Source: Parachlamydiaceae bacterium
GTDB lineage: Bacteria > Chlamydiota > Chlamydiia > Chlamydiales > Parachlamydiaceae
Direction of reading: 5' to 3'
DNA: 6,146 bases
NCBI GenBank assembly: GCA_003164155.1
Contig: PLSG01000189.1
Span: forward strand, 1-6,146
Made by a program: the position numbers and the translations under genes. Positions 1 through 6,146 of the stretch are shown one piece after another. The notes under the pieces were generated by a model. That model did no database searches and was not told where the DNA came from. It was given only the letters and a program-made list of their open reading frames with translations. Numbering within the stretch: the stretch's first letter is position 1; every line of letters begins with the position of its first letter.

Positions 1-1196
1 GCGGAGAAGGAAGCCGCGGCAGCAGCAGAAGCGGCAGCAGCAGTAGCAGCAGCAGCAATAGCAGCAGCAGCAGCAGCAATAGGCATAGAGGCTCATATGG
101 CAGTAGTAGTGATAGAAGAAGTAGTAGTGGAGGAGAAGGCGGCGGCGGTGGCCAGGCTGAAGGGCTCAAGGTCCATGCTCATGGCACCAAACGACCACGC
201 GATGACAGTGACAATAATGAAACTGCTACGCCCAAAAAGGGGACTGCGGAAACGCGTAAAGTCAGAACCGAGAGCAAAATAAAAACTGCTTCTAGGGTTT
301 TGCAACGCACGTTGAGCAAAGACCTTCCAGTGGAATTGCTTTTTCCCATTGATAATATTCCCTTGTTACCTGAAAACAGTGCTTTTGCCGCGCATCCGCT
401 GCATAATATGATAGTGAGTGAAGAACCAACCGAGCGAGAATTCGACGATTTTGTATTAAAACTCAAAAACGCGGGCACTCTAAGGCAGATGCTCAATCGC
501 TCCGTGGAGGGTTGGTCGCCTATTCAATTGAGCGTCAGCTGCGGAACTTCTGCGCAATTTTTGACCTTATTTAGGTTGGGGGCATCCTTAGATGTCGAGG
601 TGCATGGTTGGAACCTGATGCAACTAGTGGCTTTATCTCCCCAAATGAATAGCTCCAAGCGCCTCCGCGATGTTATCTCTGCTTTAACCGGCAAAGGTGC
701 GCAAGTGGATATGCCCAGAAATCTTATTCCCTTTCATATTGCGGCATATAATGGACACCGTTATACTCTGGAGGCTATGCATAATCATTTTATTGCTATA
801 AGCACCAGGGAAACCCGCCGTCCGCAAGCCAGCCTTCTGGATAAATTGGATGGATCAGCCTTTGCAGCTATTCATTATGCGGCCATGTCGGACTCTAGCT
901 ATGATGTACTGGATTATTTAATAAATAAAAAAGCCAATGTTAACATTCATGGGCCACAATTAAAAACTCCGCTGCACTTTGCATGTGATCTAGGCCTCTC
1001 CAATTTCGTAGTCAGGTTAATGCATTCGCCGGGAATTGAGCTAAATTATACTGATAGTTCAGGAAATACCTGTGTAAACCTAGCTGAGCATCCCTCATCC
1101 ATAATGGAATCTCTTCCTAAAGAATCTGAGGAAAGAACTGCTTTAATTAAGCTGCTTATTGAAGCTGGTGCTAAACCAGCCAAATGGAAAAAATGA
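1..1196 (+). CDS. Ankyrin-repeat protein with Ser-rich and basic N-terminal region (5' partial)
   Basis: The reading frame whose first full codon is at 3 is open from the window edge to the TGA at 1194-1196, giving 397 visible residues. The true start lies upstream; the TTG at 300 is an internal codon, because the frame is open and protein-like before it. Residues 1-50 are low complexity (24 Ser among the first 42, then a Gly run). Residues 60-90 are basic and polar with KRPR (63-66) and PKK (77-79). Residues about 170-392 hold five or six ankyrin-like units, the clearest being TPLHFACDLGLSNFVVRLM near nt 966-1022, plus IPFHIAAYNGH and AIHYAAMSDSSYDVLDYLI. Ankyrin repeats bind proteins and have no catalytic role of their own; they are common in effectors of intracellular bacteria. 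The target is unknown. Nuclear targeting and secretion are inference only. The next gene starts 33 bases downstream, so co-transcription is likely. Confidence 0.88.
   Translation, partial: GEGSRGSSRSGSSSSSSSNSSSSSSNRHRGSYGSSSDRRSSSGGEGGGGGQAEGLKVHAHGTKRPRDDSDNNETATPKKGTAETRKVRTESKIKTASRVLQRTLSKDLPVELLFPIDNIPLLPENSAFAAHPLHNMIVSEEPTEREFDDFVLKLKNAGTLRQMLNRSVEGWSPIQLSVSCGTSAQFLTLFRLGASLDVEVHGWNLMQLVALSPQMNSSKRLRDVISALTGKGAQVDMPRNLIPFHIAAYNGHRYTLEAMHNHFIAISTRETRRPQASLLDKLDGSAFAAIHYAAMSDSSYDVLDYLINKKANVNIHGPQLKTPLHFACDLGLSNFVVRLMHSPGIELNYTDSSGNTCVNLAEHPSSIMESLPKESEERTALIKLLIEAGAKPAKWKK
21..80 (+). repeat. Imperfect AGC trinucleotide repeat encoding poly-Ser
   Basis: The tract is built of AGC triplets broken by single-base variants (AGA, GGC, AGT, AAT), including a run of six AGC at 60-77. 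It lies inside the ankyrin gene and is read as Ser with two Asn interruptions. Further short triplet runs follow: AGT x3 at 102-110, AGT x3 at 120-128 and four GGC codons plus a GGT at 138-152. Of the 24 Ser codons in the first 42 residues, 23 are AGC or AGT and one is TCA, whereas the rest of the gene uses TCN codons freely. This points to growth by triplet slippage. Length changes in whole triplets would keep the reading frame, so on/off phase switching is not expected. Confidence 0.85.
186..290 (+). other. Basic, NLS-like linker in the ankyrin protein
   Basis: The translated stretch starts TKRPRDDSDNN (residues 62 onward), continues through PKK and RKVR and ends KIKTA. Two basic clusters, KRPR at 63-66 and PKK at 77-79, are separated by about 11 polar or acidic residues, and a third cluster RKVR lies at 85-88. 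This spacing resembles a bipartite nuclear localisation signal of eukaryotic proteins. Such patterns occur by chance in charged disordered regions, so function in nuclear import is inference. The stretch has little hydrophobic content and is probably disordered, linking the Ser/Gly tract to the folded part. Confidence 0.4.
510..1178 (+). repeat. Ankyrin-like repeat array (protein-level)
   Basis: Units can be placed at about 510-605 (GWSPIQLSVSCGTSAQFL), 606-719 (GWNLMQLVAL to GAQVDM), 720-810 (IPFHIAAYNGHRYTLEAM), 852-953 (AAIHYAAMSDSSYDVLDYL with KKANVNIHG), 954-1055 (TPLHFACDLGLSNFVVRLM) and 1056-1178 (a divergent unit ending LIKLLIEAGAKP). The last two-thirds show the family hallmarks: TPLH or its equivalents, the inner helix AA..G, and the loop G-A-x-V-N/D. 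The first two and the last are degenerate, and units three and six carry insertions. They are divergent at DNA level and are not tandem copies. The array ends six residues before the stop, so it is the C-terminal domain of the protein. Confidence 0.8.
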
Positions 1197-1258
1197 CATT
1201 GATGGATTTGAATAGGTTTATAACATACTATGATTTGCTCGCATTCCTCATCTTCTAG
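1193..1258 (+). CDS. Possible 21-codon mini-ORF at the gene junction
   Basis: The ATG at 1193 overlaps the TGA of the ankyrin gene in the ATGA arrangement typical of translational coupling. GGA at 1186-1188 lies a few bases upstream and could serve as a weak ribosome binding site. The predicted peptide starts MTLMDLNRFITYYDLLAF and stops at the TAG at 1256-1258, one base before the in-frame ATG at 1260 of the giant gene. It is rich in hydrophobic and aromatic residues and resembles nothing I know. It could be a coupling leader that hands ribosomes on to the 1260 start, or a chance ORF. Nothing beyond its position supports it. Confidence 0.2.
   Translation: MTLMDLNRFITYYDLLAFLIF
1197..1229 (+). 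other. Short intergenic gap between the ankyrin and giant genes
   Basis: Only 33 bases separate the ankyrin stop from the ATG at 1230. No terminator is present and no strong ribosome binding site is visible; AGG at 1214-1216 lies 13 bases before the ATG, further than usual. TATAAC at 1219-1224 resembles a -10 box but has no well-spaced -35 partner and would put the transcript start at the ATG itself. The simplest reading is one transcript through both genes, with the second gene translated by coupling or from a weak site. Confidence 0.5.
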
Positions 1259-4200
1259 GATGCCTTTGGAATCCTCTTTTGCAGCTTGGCCGCCAGAGGA
1301 AGCCTTGCTTAACCCGCATGTTTTGCCACCCCCGCATACCGCTAGAAAAGAAATGCCCTTTTGGTCCTCAGAGCAACGCGTTCGATTTGAAGAGATCCGA
1401 AAAACGGTCGTGCGGATTGAAGGCAAAGGGGCCTCCATAGAAGCCGTGGATCTCTCTATGCTGGAATTGCTACAATTCATCGGGCTCGCGCTAACTTATC
1501 CGGCCCTGGGGGAGTTATGTGGCAGTGAATGGGCTAAAATAGAAGATATCTCTGGCCTATTTAAAGCAAACAGCACAATTGCTTATGACATAGATGCCGT
1601 TTTAGCGGGAGGCGCTGCCACACATGTGGTGATTGGGCAAGATTTTCCCTACAAAGATCTTGACTTAGTGGTATATGTGCCTTTTCCCATCACTTCGGCC
1701 CTTTATGAGTGCTATTTTAAAAACTTAGCAGCCAATTATCTGAGGATGAAGCTCTTTGAAGAGACGGGCCAAAGCCTTAAGTCTAAACACTTGCTTCACT
1801 CAGCCGCGGCAATCCGCTCTGAATATTTCAGCGACTTAATGCTTTTTCCAGGCAACTGGGGAGCCATGTGTGGCTTGCATGGACCTAAAGGCTTAAATAT
1901 ATCCTTTATCCACAACCCTCCGCACTATTCTGTGGGAGTAACTACTGGATGGATTATCGGCATGCATACTGGCCAGATGAGCTGCACAGATGGTTTAAGC
2001 TTTTGTCAAGATGAGCAGCAGATCATGCAGGCTTACCACATTACGCGTCGGCGTTTAAATCCCGTGCCCTATCCAGAGACAGTGCATAAGCTTGGACTGC
2101 GCTTGTTGCACCGCTCAACGCTTGGATTTCAAAACGATAAGCAGTGCATGGCCATTGGGGTAGAACAGCTTGAGAAAACCTCTAAAACAGCGTTAATGGG
2201 TATGCTCAGCAAGCATCAAAGCAGCCACTATCCGCAAGCTAAGCTCGCCTGGGTGGCGGAATTCATTACCGCACTTTCCTACGCTAGCGATAATGCAGCT
2301 TACTGCGCAAAACTGGCAGAGGCTTGGTCTTTGCAAGCCAGCCACATAGATGATAAGCTAGCCGTTGAGGTGCGTGCCTTGAATGCCAAGCCTAGCCTAG
2401 TTGCTGCCCTGTTGAGCCGCGTGAGGTTGGCGGCATTTACAGCGCTGGGACAGCCCAAGGAAATCGCCCCCAATTCCATTCAAGCCTACCGCTTCTCTTT
2501 TATGGACGAAGAGGACCCTTTAAGAAGTCAATTTAGCATTACCCATTCGGCTGGCACGCACTATTTTGAAGTGCCCCAGTGCGACCCAATGGCTATAGCA
2601 GAAGGATTCTTTGGAGAGGGGAGCGATGGGCAGGTAAAAGATCTCTTTGAGTACTTTGGCAGCTTTTTAAGTGCTTTGGGATTGAAAGATCTATCCATGG
2701 AAAAACGGTCTAAACCCCAAATAGTTGAGTTGTTTTTTCATGCTTTTGGCACAGTGGAAAGACATTTTCCCGAGAGCTATAGAAATCGCTTTTATAATTA
2801 TTTATTTGCTCAAAACGATTCCTTTGAAAATGGGCGCCTAGCTGTGGCTTGGTTGAATGCCTCCCGCGTAGATGCTCTGGCCGCTAAAAGTGAACTTGTG
2901 ACAGAACGCCCTTCAAAAGAGAGGATTTCAGCGATCTTGGGGATCTTTGTGGCGGGAATCCAAGGCGCGCATTTGGCTAGGCCTGCATTGAGCCCAAAGA
3001 GCCGTGAAATAGCTCTTTATGCCTTTGCCTTTTTGGCCTATGCCGGCACATCTGAACAGCACTTATGCACGGCTTATGCTTATTTAGATATCCTCTTGCT
3101 GGGATCTCTAGAAAAAGATTTGATCGACGAACCCTTGCTTTTTCTTTTGAAAAGCACCGCCCAAAAAATCATTCCGGCGATGGACGTGAGAGTAATTGAC
3201 TGCATGCTGGCTTGTCAAAAACGGCATCCTAGGCTTTTAGATGCAATTTGGAAGGATTTTGGGCGTCATCCCTGCATGGTGGAGCTGCTGCAGCGCGTAG
3301 CGGCAAATCACGCAATGTACCCCAAGACAGCTTGCGATAGCCTGCAGCTGCTGGCCGCCCAATTCTCGTTCCCTGAAGTGTGCGATTTATTGTCTTTGCG
3401 CAAGTCCACTGCCGCTTTAGTGAGGGCGCAAGCAGAGCATAGCTATGATCAAAGTTTTTTTCATACAGCCTCGGCGCTGCATGCCATTTGCTTGCGAGGA
3501 TATAGACCGGAATTTGCAGAATTGCCCGGCATTGTTAAGATGTGCACCAAGTTGATAGCATTGACCGATGCGGCTTTTGTGGGACATTGTGGATTATCTG
3601 CCAGTCACTTTAGAGCTTGCGGTTTAGTATTGCTATATAATTTGCCAGATATTGTCCCCGCGCTTGTTGAACACATTCATTCCATGGCGAGTAACTCTTT
3701 ATTGACCGAAATAGCCCTTATTGTCACTAAGGCCTCCCACAGCGGCACGCAAATCCCCGCGCTGCTATATGCCTTGACATGTCTCAGGGAACTGCAGTTT
3801 GGAAAGGGTAAAGTCGACCCTTGTTTGGAGCTCATACAGACGTGGGCAGGCCATGACACAAAAATGAGCCCAAGTCAGCGGGTATTCAACTTATTCCAGC
3901 TTACCAAGAAAATAGCGCCACGGCTTTTAGCAACCCCGCTTTTTAAAGATTTAGCCGCGCAAAGGGGTAAAGAGCTCGATTTGCCAACATTGCTACTGCA
4001 AACTAAGCTTGCTAAAGATGAGTTAGTTGAACAGGTGCTAATCCAGCCTCAATTGATGGAAGCTATTACCGATCTAGTTCACTCCGCTCTTTTTTTAGAG
4101 CACCATGCTGCATGTGCAGCGATGCCTGCCCAGTTGACCTGCCGAAAGGGGACGGAGACCTATCAGCTTTTGGCTCCCTCTCTTTCGCTTGAACAACTGG

Positions 4201-6146
4201 CGATGCGTACATGGCAAAGTTGGCGGACGTTACAGCCGCACGCACAGCTTGTCCAAGACATCTTCTCAACTTTGCATATTACCCGTTTTGCATATAGCCC
4301 TTCCGGAAAGAAAACGTTAGCTTGCCTGTGGATGACTTGCTTTCAACGCACCCCCTTCCGGTTTCAAAATTTTGAAACTTTTTTCAAGTCCTGGCAAAAA
4401 GAGGCTGACTGGACTGCGCATGATCTCGAAAAATGCTATGCTAAAATGTCTTTGAAAGTATTGATTGATAGGCTGCCTCAAAAATCAGCCTTGGGAATAA
4501 AATTGCGTGTCATTCTTTTCCGGATGAACCAGTTGTTTAGTCTTGCCAAAGAAGTCCCCTCTAATTTGGCATATGCGCGACAAATTCACGCGAATTTCAC
4601 GGCGGCTGTCTCTTTGATGGCTAAAGATGGTCACACGGCATATAAAGCTAAACTCAGCCGGGCACTTCTTGGCATACTGCCACAAATCATGCAAAATTGC
4701 TCTGGGGCAGTTTTTTGCGAACTATTTCAACTCTTTCAATCCCTGCTTGGTCAAAATGCGACGCAAGGTCCGATCTTCGTGTTGCAGCAAAATGTGGCAA
4801 CTCACTTTATAAAGGTACTTGAAGTGGCCCAGATGTCTTTAACCGTGGAGATCTTGTGCCAACTTTATAAGCAATGGAAGGGCATGGCCAAGAAACTTGC
4901 TTTAGAAGCTAAAGCCTATGCCAGATTGCAGGAGATTTTATTGCGCCGCATTTTGGGCGAAATAAAGCTGAAAAAAGCTCACGGAAATGGGCAAGATGCT
5001 TGGCTTTACTTTAAGTATCTAGAGCCTATGGTGACTACTCCTCACTTTGGGGCGCTAAAAGGGGAGATAGGCGATGCTTTCAGCAAATTATTTGAAAACC
5101 AGCCGCTGGAAAAGCAATGGACCTGCGCCCCTAAAAAAGTGCTGGAAAGTGTGGCGGTGATAGCTTTGAAGCTTTTTCCGGAGCTAGCGCCTAGTCGTAT
5201 AAGCCCCCAGATGCAAAGCGTGGCAGAGGCTTTAATTTCGCATGCGGAGATCTCTTTAGGCAGCTCGCTTGCGCTAATAGTTGACCCGGAAACGCCGCAG
5301 CTTGCTCCATTTTTGCTCAGGTGCATCGCCCACAACTTGTCTTGTACAGCGTGGGAGAGTTCGCGTCCATCGTTGCTCGCTTTGGCTCGCAAGTTTTGTG
5401 CTATTGAAAGCGAGCAAAAATACGCTTCACACAAGCCGCAGCACTTGGAAACTATATTGATGGGGGACTTTTCAAAACGCGCGCGCATGGCGTTTGATTT
5501 TGTGCGGTTTTTGTCAGATTATTCCTTGGAGCTCAACGAAGAAGCCTTGGTTTTGCTTGAAAGCGCTTTGGATGAATACTTGGATGAGAGCCGGCATGGC
5601 TTGATCGGCCGCTTAATTGATACAGAGATTCCGTCGCGGATTGAGGCTGCTTTCAAAATGTGGCTGAATCTAAAACCTTCTACTCACGATCTATATCTGA
5701 GCAATGCGAACAAATTTTTAACTTTTTTCTCATCGGGCGGACGTGCACAAGAAAGGCTTAGCCAAGTCGTCACAGGCTTCTTCAACCTGCTGGAAATACA
5801 GCAAAAGGAAATTAGCGCTTGGCCTACTCTGCGCAAACAACAAGCCTTTGAAAAACTTTCGCATAGTTTGGCTAATCTCACTGATTCGCGCCATCTTTCC
5901 TTAATAAAGAAGGTGTGGGAGCACATGGAAACATGCAGTATTTTACATACGGAAAGCCCCACTCCTTTGAACCTACTTTGCGCTGAGGTCTCTAAGAAAA
6001 GGATCCCTATTGGCACATACATAGCAGTGAGGCGTTTGCTGCATGCCCAAGTATGGAATAAGGATATTGGACGGCTTTACTTTGAATTGGCCATGCACAG
6101 TTTGGCCGATCCATCTGAAATGATCGGGATTTTATTGGGACCTATT
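1230..6146 (+). CDS. Giant helical protein with N-terminal TENT5/FAM46-like nucleotidyltransferase domain (3' partial)
   Basis: The frame is open from the ATG at 1230 to the window end with no stop, giving 1639 visible codons; the C-terminus lies outside. ATG 1230 is the first in-frame start after a TAA at 1221. ATG 1260 (residue 11) is an alternative, and neither has a good Shine-Dalgarno sequence. Residues 1-117 are of unknown type with a Ser-rich start. Residues about 118-300 carry a polymerase-beta-type nucleotidyltransferase fold: GG at 127-128, D143 and D145 in YKDLDLVV, then a helical motif resembling TENT5/FAM46. From about 300 to the end the protein is Leu/Ala-rich, predicted helical by eye and free of convincing membrane segments; it may be an alpha-solenoid, but I recognise no repeat family. 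By homology the domain would add nucleotides to RNA 3' ends, but Asn replaces the third catalytic acid, so activity is uncertain. Probably co-transcribed with the ankyrin gene. Confidence 0.9.
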   Translation, partial: MICSHSSSSRMPLESSFAAWPPEEALLNPHVLPPPHTARKEMPFWSSEQRVRFEEIRKTVVRIEGKGASIEAVDLSMLELLQFIGLALTYPALGELCGSEWAKIEDISGLFKANSTIAYDIDAVLAGGAATHVVIGQDFPYKDLDLVVYVPFPITSALYECYFKNLAANYLRMKLFEETGQSLKSKHLLHSAAAIRSEYFSDLMLFPGNWGAMCGLHGPKGLNISFIHNPPHYSVGVTTGWIIGMHTGQMSCTDGLSFCQDEQQIMQAYHITRRRLNPVPYPETVHKLGLRLLHRSTLGFQNDKQCMAIGVEQLEKTSKTALMGMLSKHQSSHYPQAKLAWVAEFITALSYASDNAAYCAKLAEAWSLQASHIDDKLAVEVRALNAKPSLVAALLSRVRLAAFTALGQPKEIAPNSIQAYRFSFMDEEDPLRSQFSITHSAGTHYFEVPQCDPMAIAEGFFGEGSDGQVKDLFEYFGSFLSALGLKDLSMEKRSKPQIVELFFHAFGTVERHFPESYRNRFYNYLFAQNDSFENGRLAVAWLNASRVDALAAKSELVTERPSKERISAILGIFVAGIQGAHLARPALSPKSREIALYAFAFLAYAGTSEQHLCTAYAYLDILLLGSLEKDLIDEPLLFLLKSTAQKIIPAMDVRVIDCMLACQKRHPRLLDAIWKDFGRHPCMVELLQRVAANHAMYPKTACDSLQLLAAQFSFPEVCDLLSLRKSTAALVRAQAEHSYDQSFFHTASALHAICLRGYRPEFAELPGIVKMCTKLIALTDAAFVGHCGLSASHFRACGLVLLYNLPDIVPALVEHIHSMASNSLLTEIALIVTKASHSGTQIPALLYALTCLRELQFGKGKVDPCLELIQTWAGHDTKMSPSQRVFNLFQLTKKIAPRLLATPLFKDLAAQRGKELDLPTLLLQTKLAKDELVEQVLIQPQLMEAITDLVHSALFLEHHAACAAMPAQLTCRKGTETYQLLAPSLSLEQLAMRTWQSWRTLQPHAQLVQDIFSTLHITRFAYSPSGKKTLACLWMTCFQRTPFRFQNFETFFKSWQKEADWTAHDLEKCYAKMSLKVLIDRLPQKSALGIKLRVILFRMNQLFSLAKEVPSNLAYARQIHANFTAAVSLMAKDGHTAYKAKLSRALLGILPQIMQNCSGAVFCELFQLFQSLLGQNATQGPIFVLQQNVATHFIKVLEVAQMSLTVEILCQLYKQWKGMAKKLALEAKAYARLQEILLRRILGEIKLKKAHGNGQDAWLYFKYLEPMVTTPHFGALKGEIGDAFSKLFENQPLEKQWTCAPKKVLESVAVIALKLFPELAPSRISPQMQSVAEALISHAEISLGSSLALIVDPETPQLAPFLLRCIAHNLSCTAWESSRPSLLALARKFCAIESEQKYASHKPQHLETILMGDFSKRARMAFDFVRFLSDYSLELNEEALVLLESALDEYLDESRHGLIGRLIDTEIPSRIEAAFKMWLNLKPSTHDLYLSNANKFLTFFSSGGRAQERLSQVVTGFFNLLEIQQKEISAWPTLRKQQAFEKLSHSLANLTDSRHLSLIKKVWEHMETCSILHTESPTPLNLLCAEVSKKRIPIGTYIAVRRLLHAQVWNKDIGRLYFELAMHSLADPSEMIGILLGPI
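1581..2130 (+). other. TENT5/FAM46-like nucleotidyltransferase domain
   Basis: Covers residues about 118-300 of the giant protein. Seen in order: LAGGAATHVVIGQ (nt 1602-1640), matching the hG[GS] loop and, from memory, the NGSAAxHVL motif of human TENT5 proteins; YKDLDLVV (1650-1673), matching KDLDLIF with two metal-binding Asp at 143 and 145; WGAMCGLHGPKGLNISFI (1857-1910), placed like WSLISL...GKNVELKFV; and AYHITRRRLNP...PETVHKLGLRLL (2031-2108), placed like AFDHLQNRLIAT..PEEIRGGGLLKY. The 14-residue spacing from GG to the first Asp fits the family. Members are cytoplasmic poly(A) polymerases of animals. The third carboxylate, Glu in the ELKFV strand, is Asn223 here. The assignment rests on hand alignment from memory. 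Confidence 0.7.
2131..6146 (+). other. Long helical region of unknown function in the giant protein
   Basis: About 1,340 residues, without stops, frameshifts or low-complexity breaks. By eye it is a chain of amphipathic helices rich in Leu, Ala, Phe, Lys and Glu, with scattered Cys, His and Trp and few Gly or Pro clusters. Segments such as ALLGILPQIMQNC and VFCELFQLFQSLL (about 4660-4750) and LALIVDPETPQLAPFLLRC (5265-5321) look like packed helical hairpins. The most hydrophobic stretch (IALYAFAFLAYAG near 3009-3047) is too short and Tyr-rich to call a membrane span. I see no nuclease, protease, ATPase, kinase or known repeat motif. A HEAT/ARM-like or TPR-like solenoid scaffold is the simplest guess, unproven. 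Confidence 0.6.

Noticed and set aside
97..282. 61-residue + strand ORF in the Ala/Val-rich frame
   Set aside because: It is the AGC repeat read one base off (GCA/GTA). The overlapping frame starting at 3 continues into the ankyrin repeats and is clearly the real one.
300..302. TTG as start of the ankyrin gene
   Set aside because: The same frame is open without a stop back to the window edge with structured low-complexity and basic sequence, and no ribosome binding site precedes this TTG.
1164..1180. Inverted repeat GCTGGT / ACCAGC with a 5-base loop
   Set aside because: The 6-bp stem has no following T run and lies inside the coding sequence, so it is not a credible terminator; chance occurrence is likely.
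1188..1196. Run of six A directly before the ankyrin stop as a programmed frameshift site
   Set aside because: The in-frame heptamer begins with G, so the P-site tRNA would pair poorly after slipping, and a -1 shift would add only 21 residues before a stop.
1194..1223. Possibility that the two genes are one gene split by a nonsense mutation, since both use the same frame
   Set aside because: Four in-frame stops (1194, 1200, 1209, 1221) lie in this stretch and an ATG follows them, so a single mutation would not explain it.
1046..1480. 144-residue antisense ORF, and similar antisense ORFs at 5042-5488 and 5684-6022
   Set aside because: They lie opposite long, well-supported + strand genes and have no recognisable motif or sensible spacing; they are shadows.
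3009..3047. IALYAFAFLAYAG as a transmembrane segment
   Set aside because: Only about 13 hydrophobic residues with Tyr interspersed and charged residues flanking; it fits a buried helix of a soluble protein better.
4293..4316. YSPSGKKT as a Walker A nucleotide-binding loop
   Set aside because: The glycine at the start of GxxxxGK[ST] is missing and GKK replaces GK[ST]; no Walker B strand was evident.

Overview
The window is about 6.1 kb of densely coding DNA, with two long genes on the + strand and almost no non-coding sequence. The left gene (5' end outside the window, stop at 1194-1196) encodes a eukaryote-like ankyrin-repeat protein. Its N-terminal part in the window is a Ser/Arg/Gly low-complexity tract followed by a basic, nuclear-localisation-like stretch. 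The right gene (start at 1230 or 1260, running off the right edge at 6146) is open for at least 1629-1639 codons and encodes a very large, mostly alpha-helical protein.

The main result is in the right gene. Near its N-terminus is a nucleotidyltransferase signature, GGAATHVV followed by YKDLDLVV. The order and wording of its motifs look most like the animal TENT5/FAM46 family of non-canonical poly(A) polymerases (Pfam NTP_transf_7), rather than any usual bacterial nucleotidyltransferase. The match extends past the catalytic loop into a downstream helical motif. In my hand alignment the third catalytic acidic residue is replaced by Asn. About 1,340 further residues follow in which I recognise no family.

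Layout: 1-1196 ankyrin gene (low complexity 3-152, basic linker about 160-290, ankyrin-like repeats about 510-1180); 1193-1258 a 21-codon mini-ORF spanning the junction; 1197-1229 the only bases between the two main genes; 1230-6146 the giant gene. I found no tRNA, rRNA, CRISPR array, insertion sequence, convincing terminator or convincing promoter.

Organism: intron-free, tightly packed same-strand genes of moderate GC argue for a bacterium, or less likely a large DNA virus. Eukaryote-like domains (ankyrin, SR-like tract, TENT5-like polymerase) suggest an intracellular or amoeba-associated lifestyle such as environmental Chlamydiae or Legionella-like bacteria. This is inference and the taxon is not established. 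If the two genes are co-transcribed, as their spacing suggests, they may encode a pair of host-directed effectors, one protein-binding and one possibly RNA-modifying. Nothing in the sequence proves secretion.
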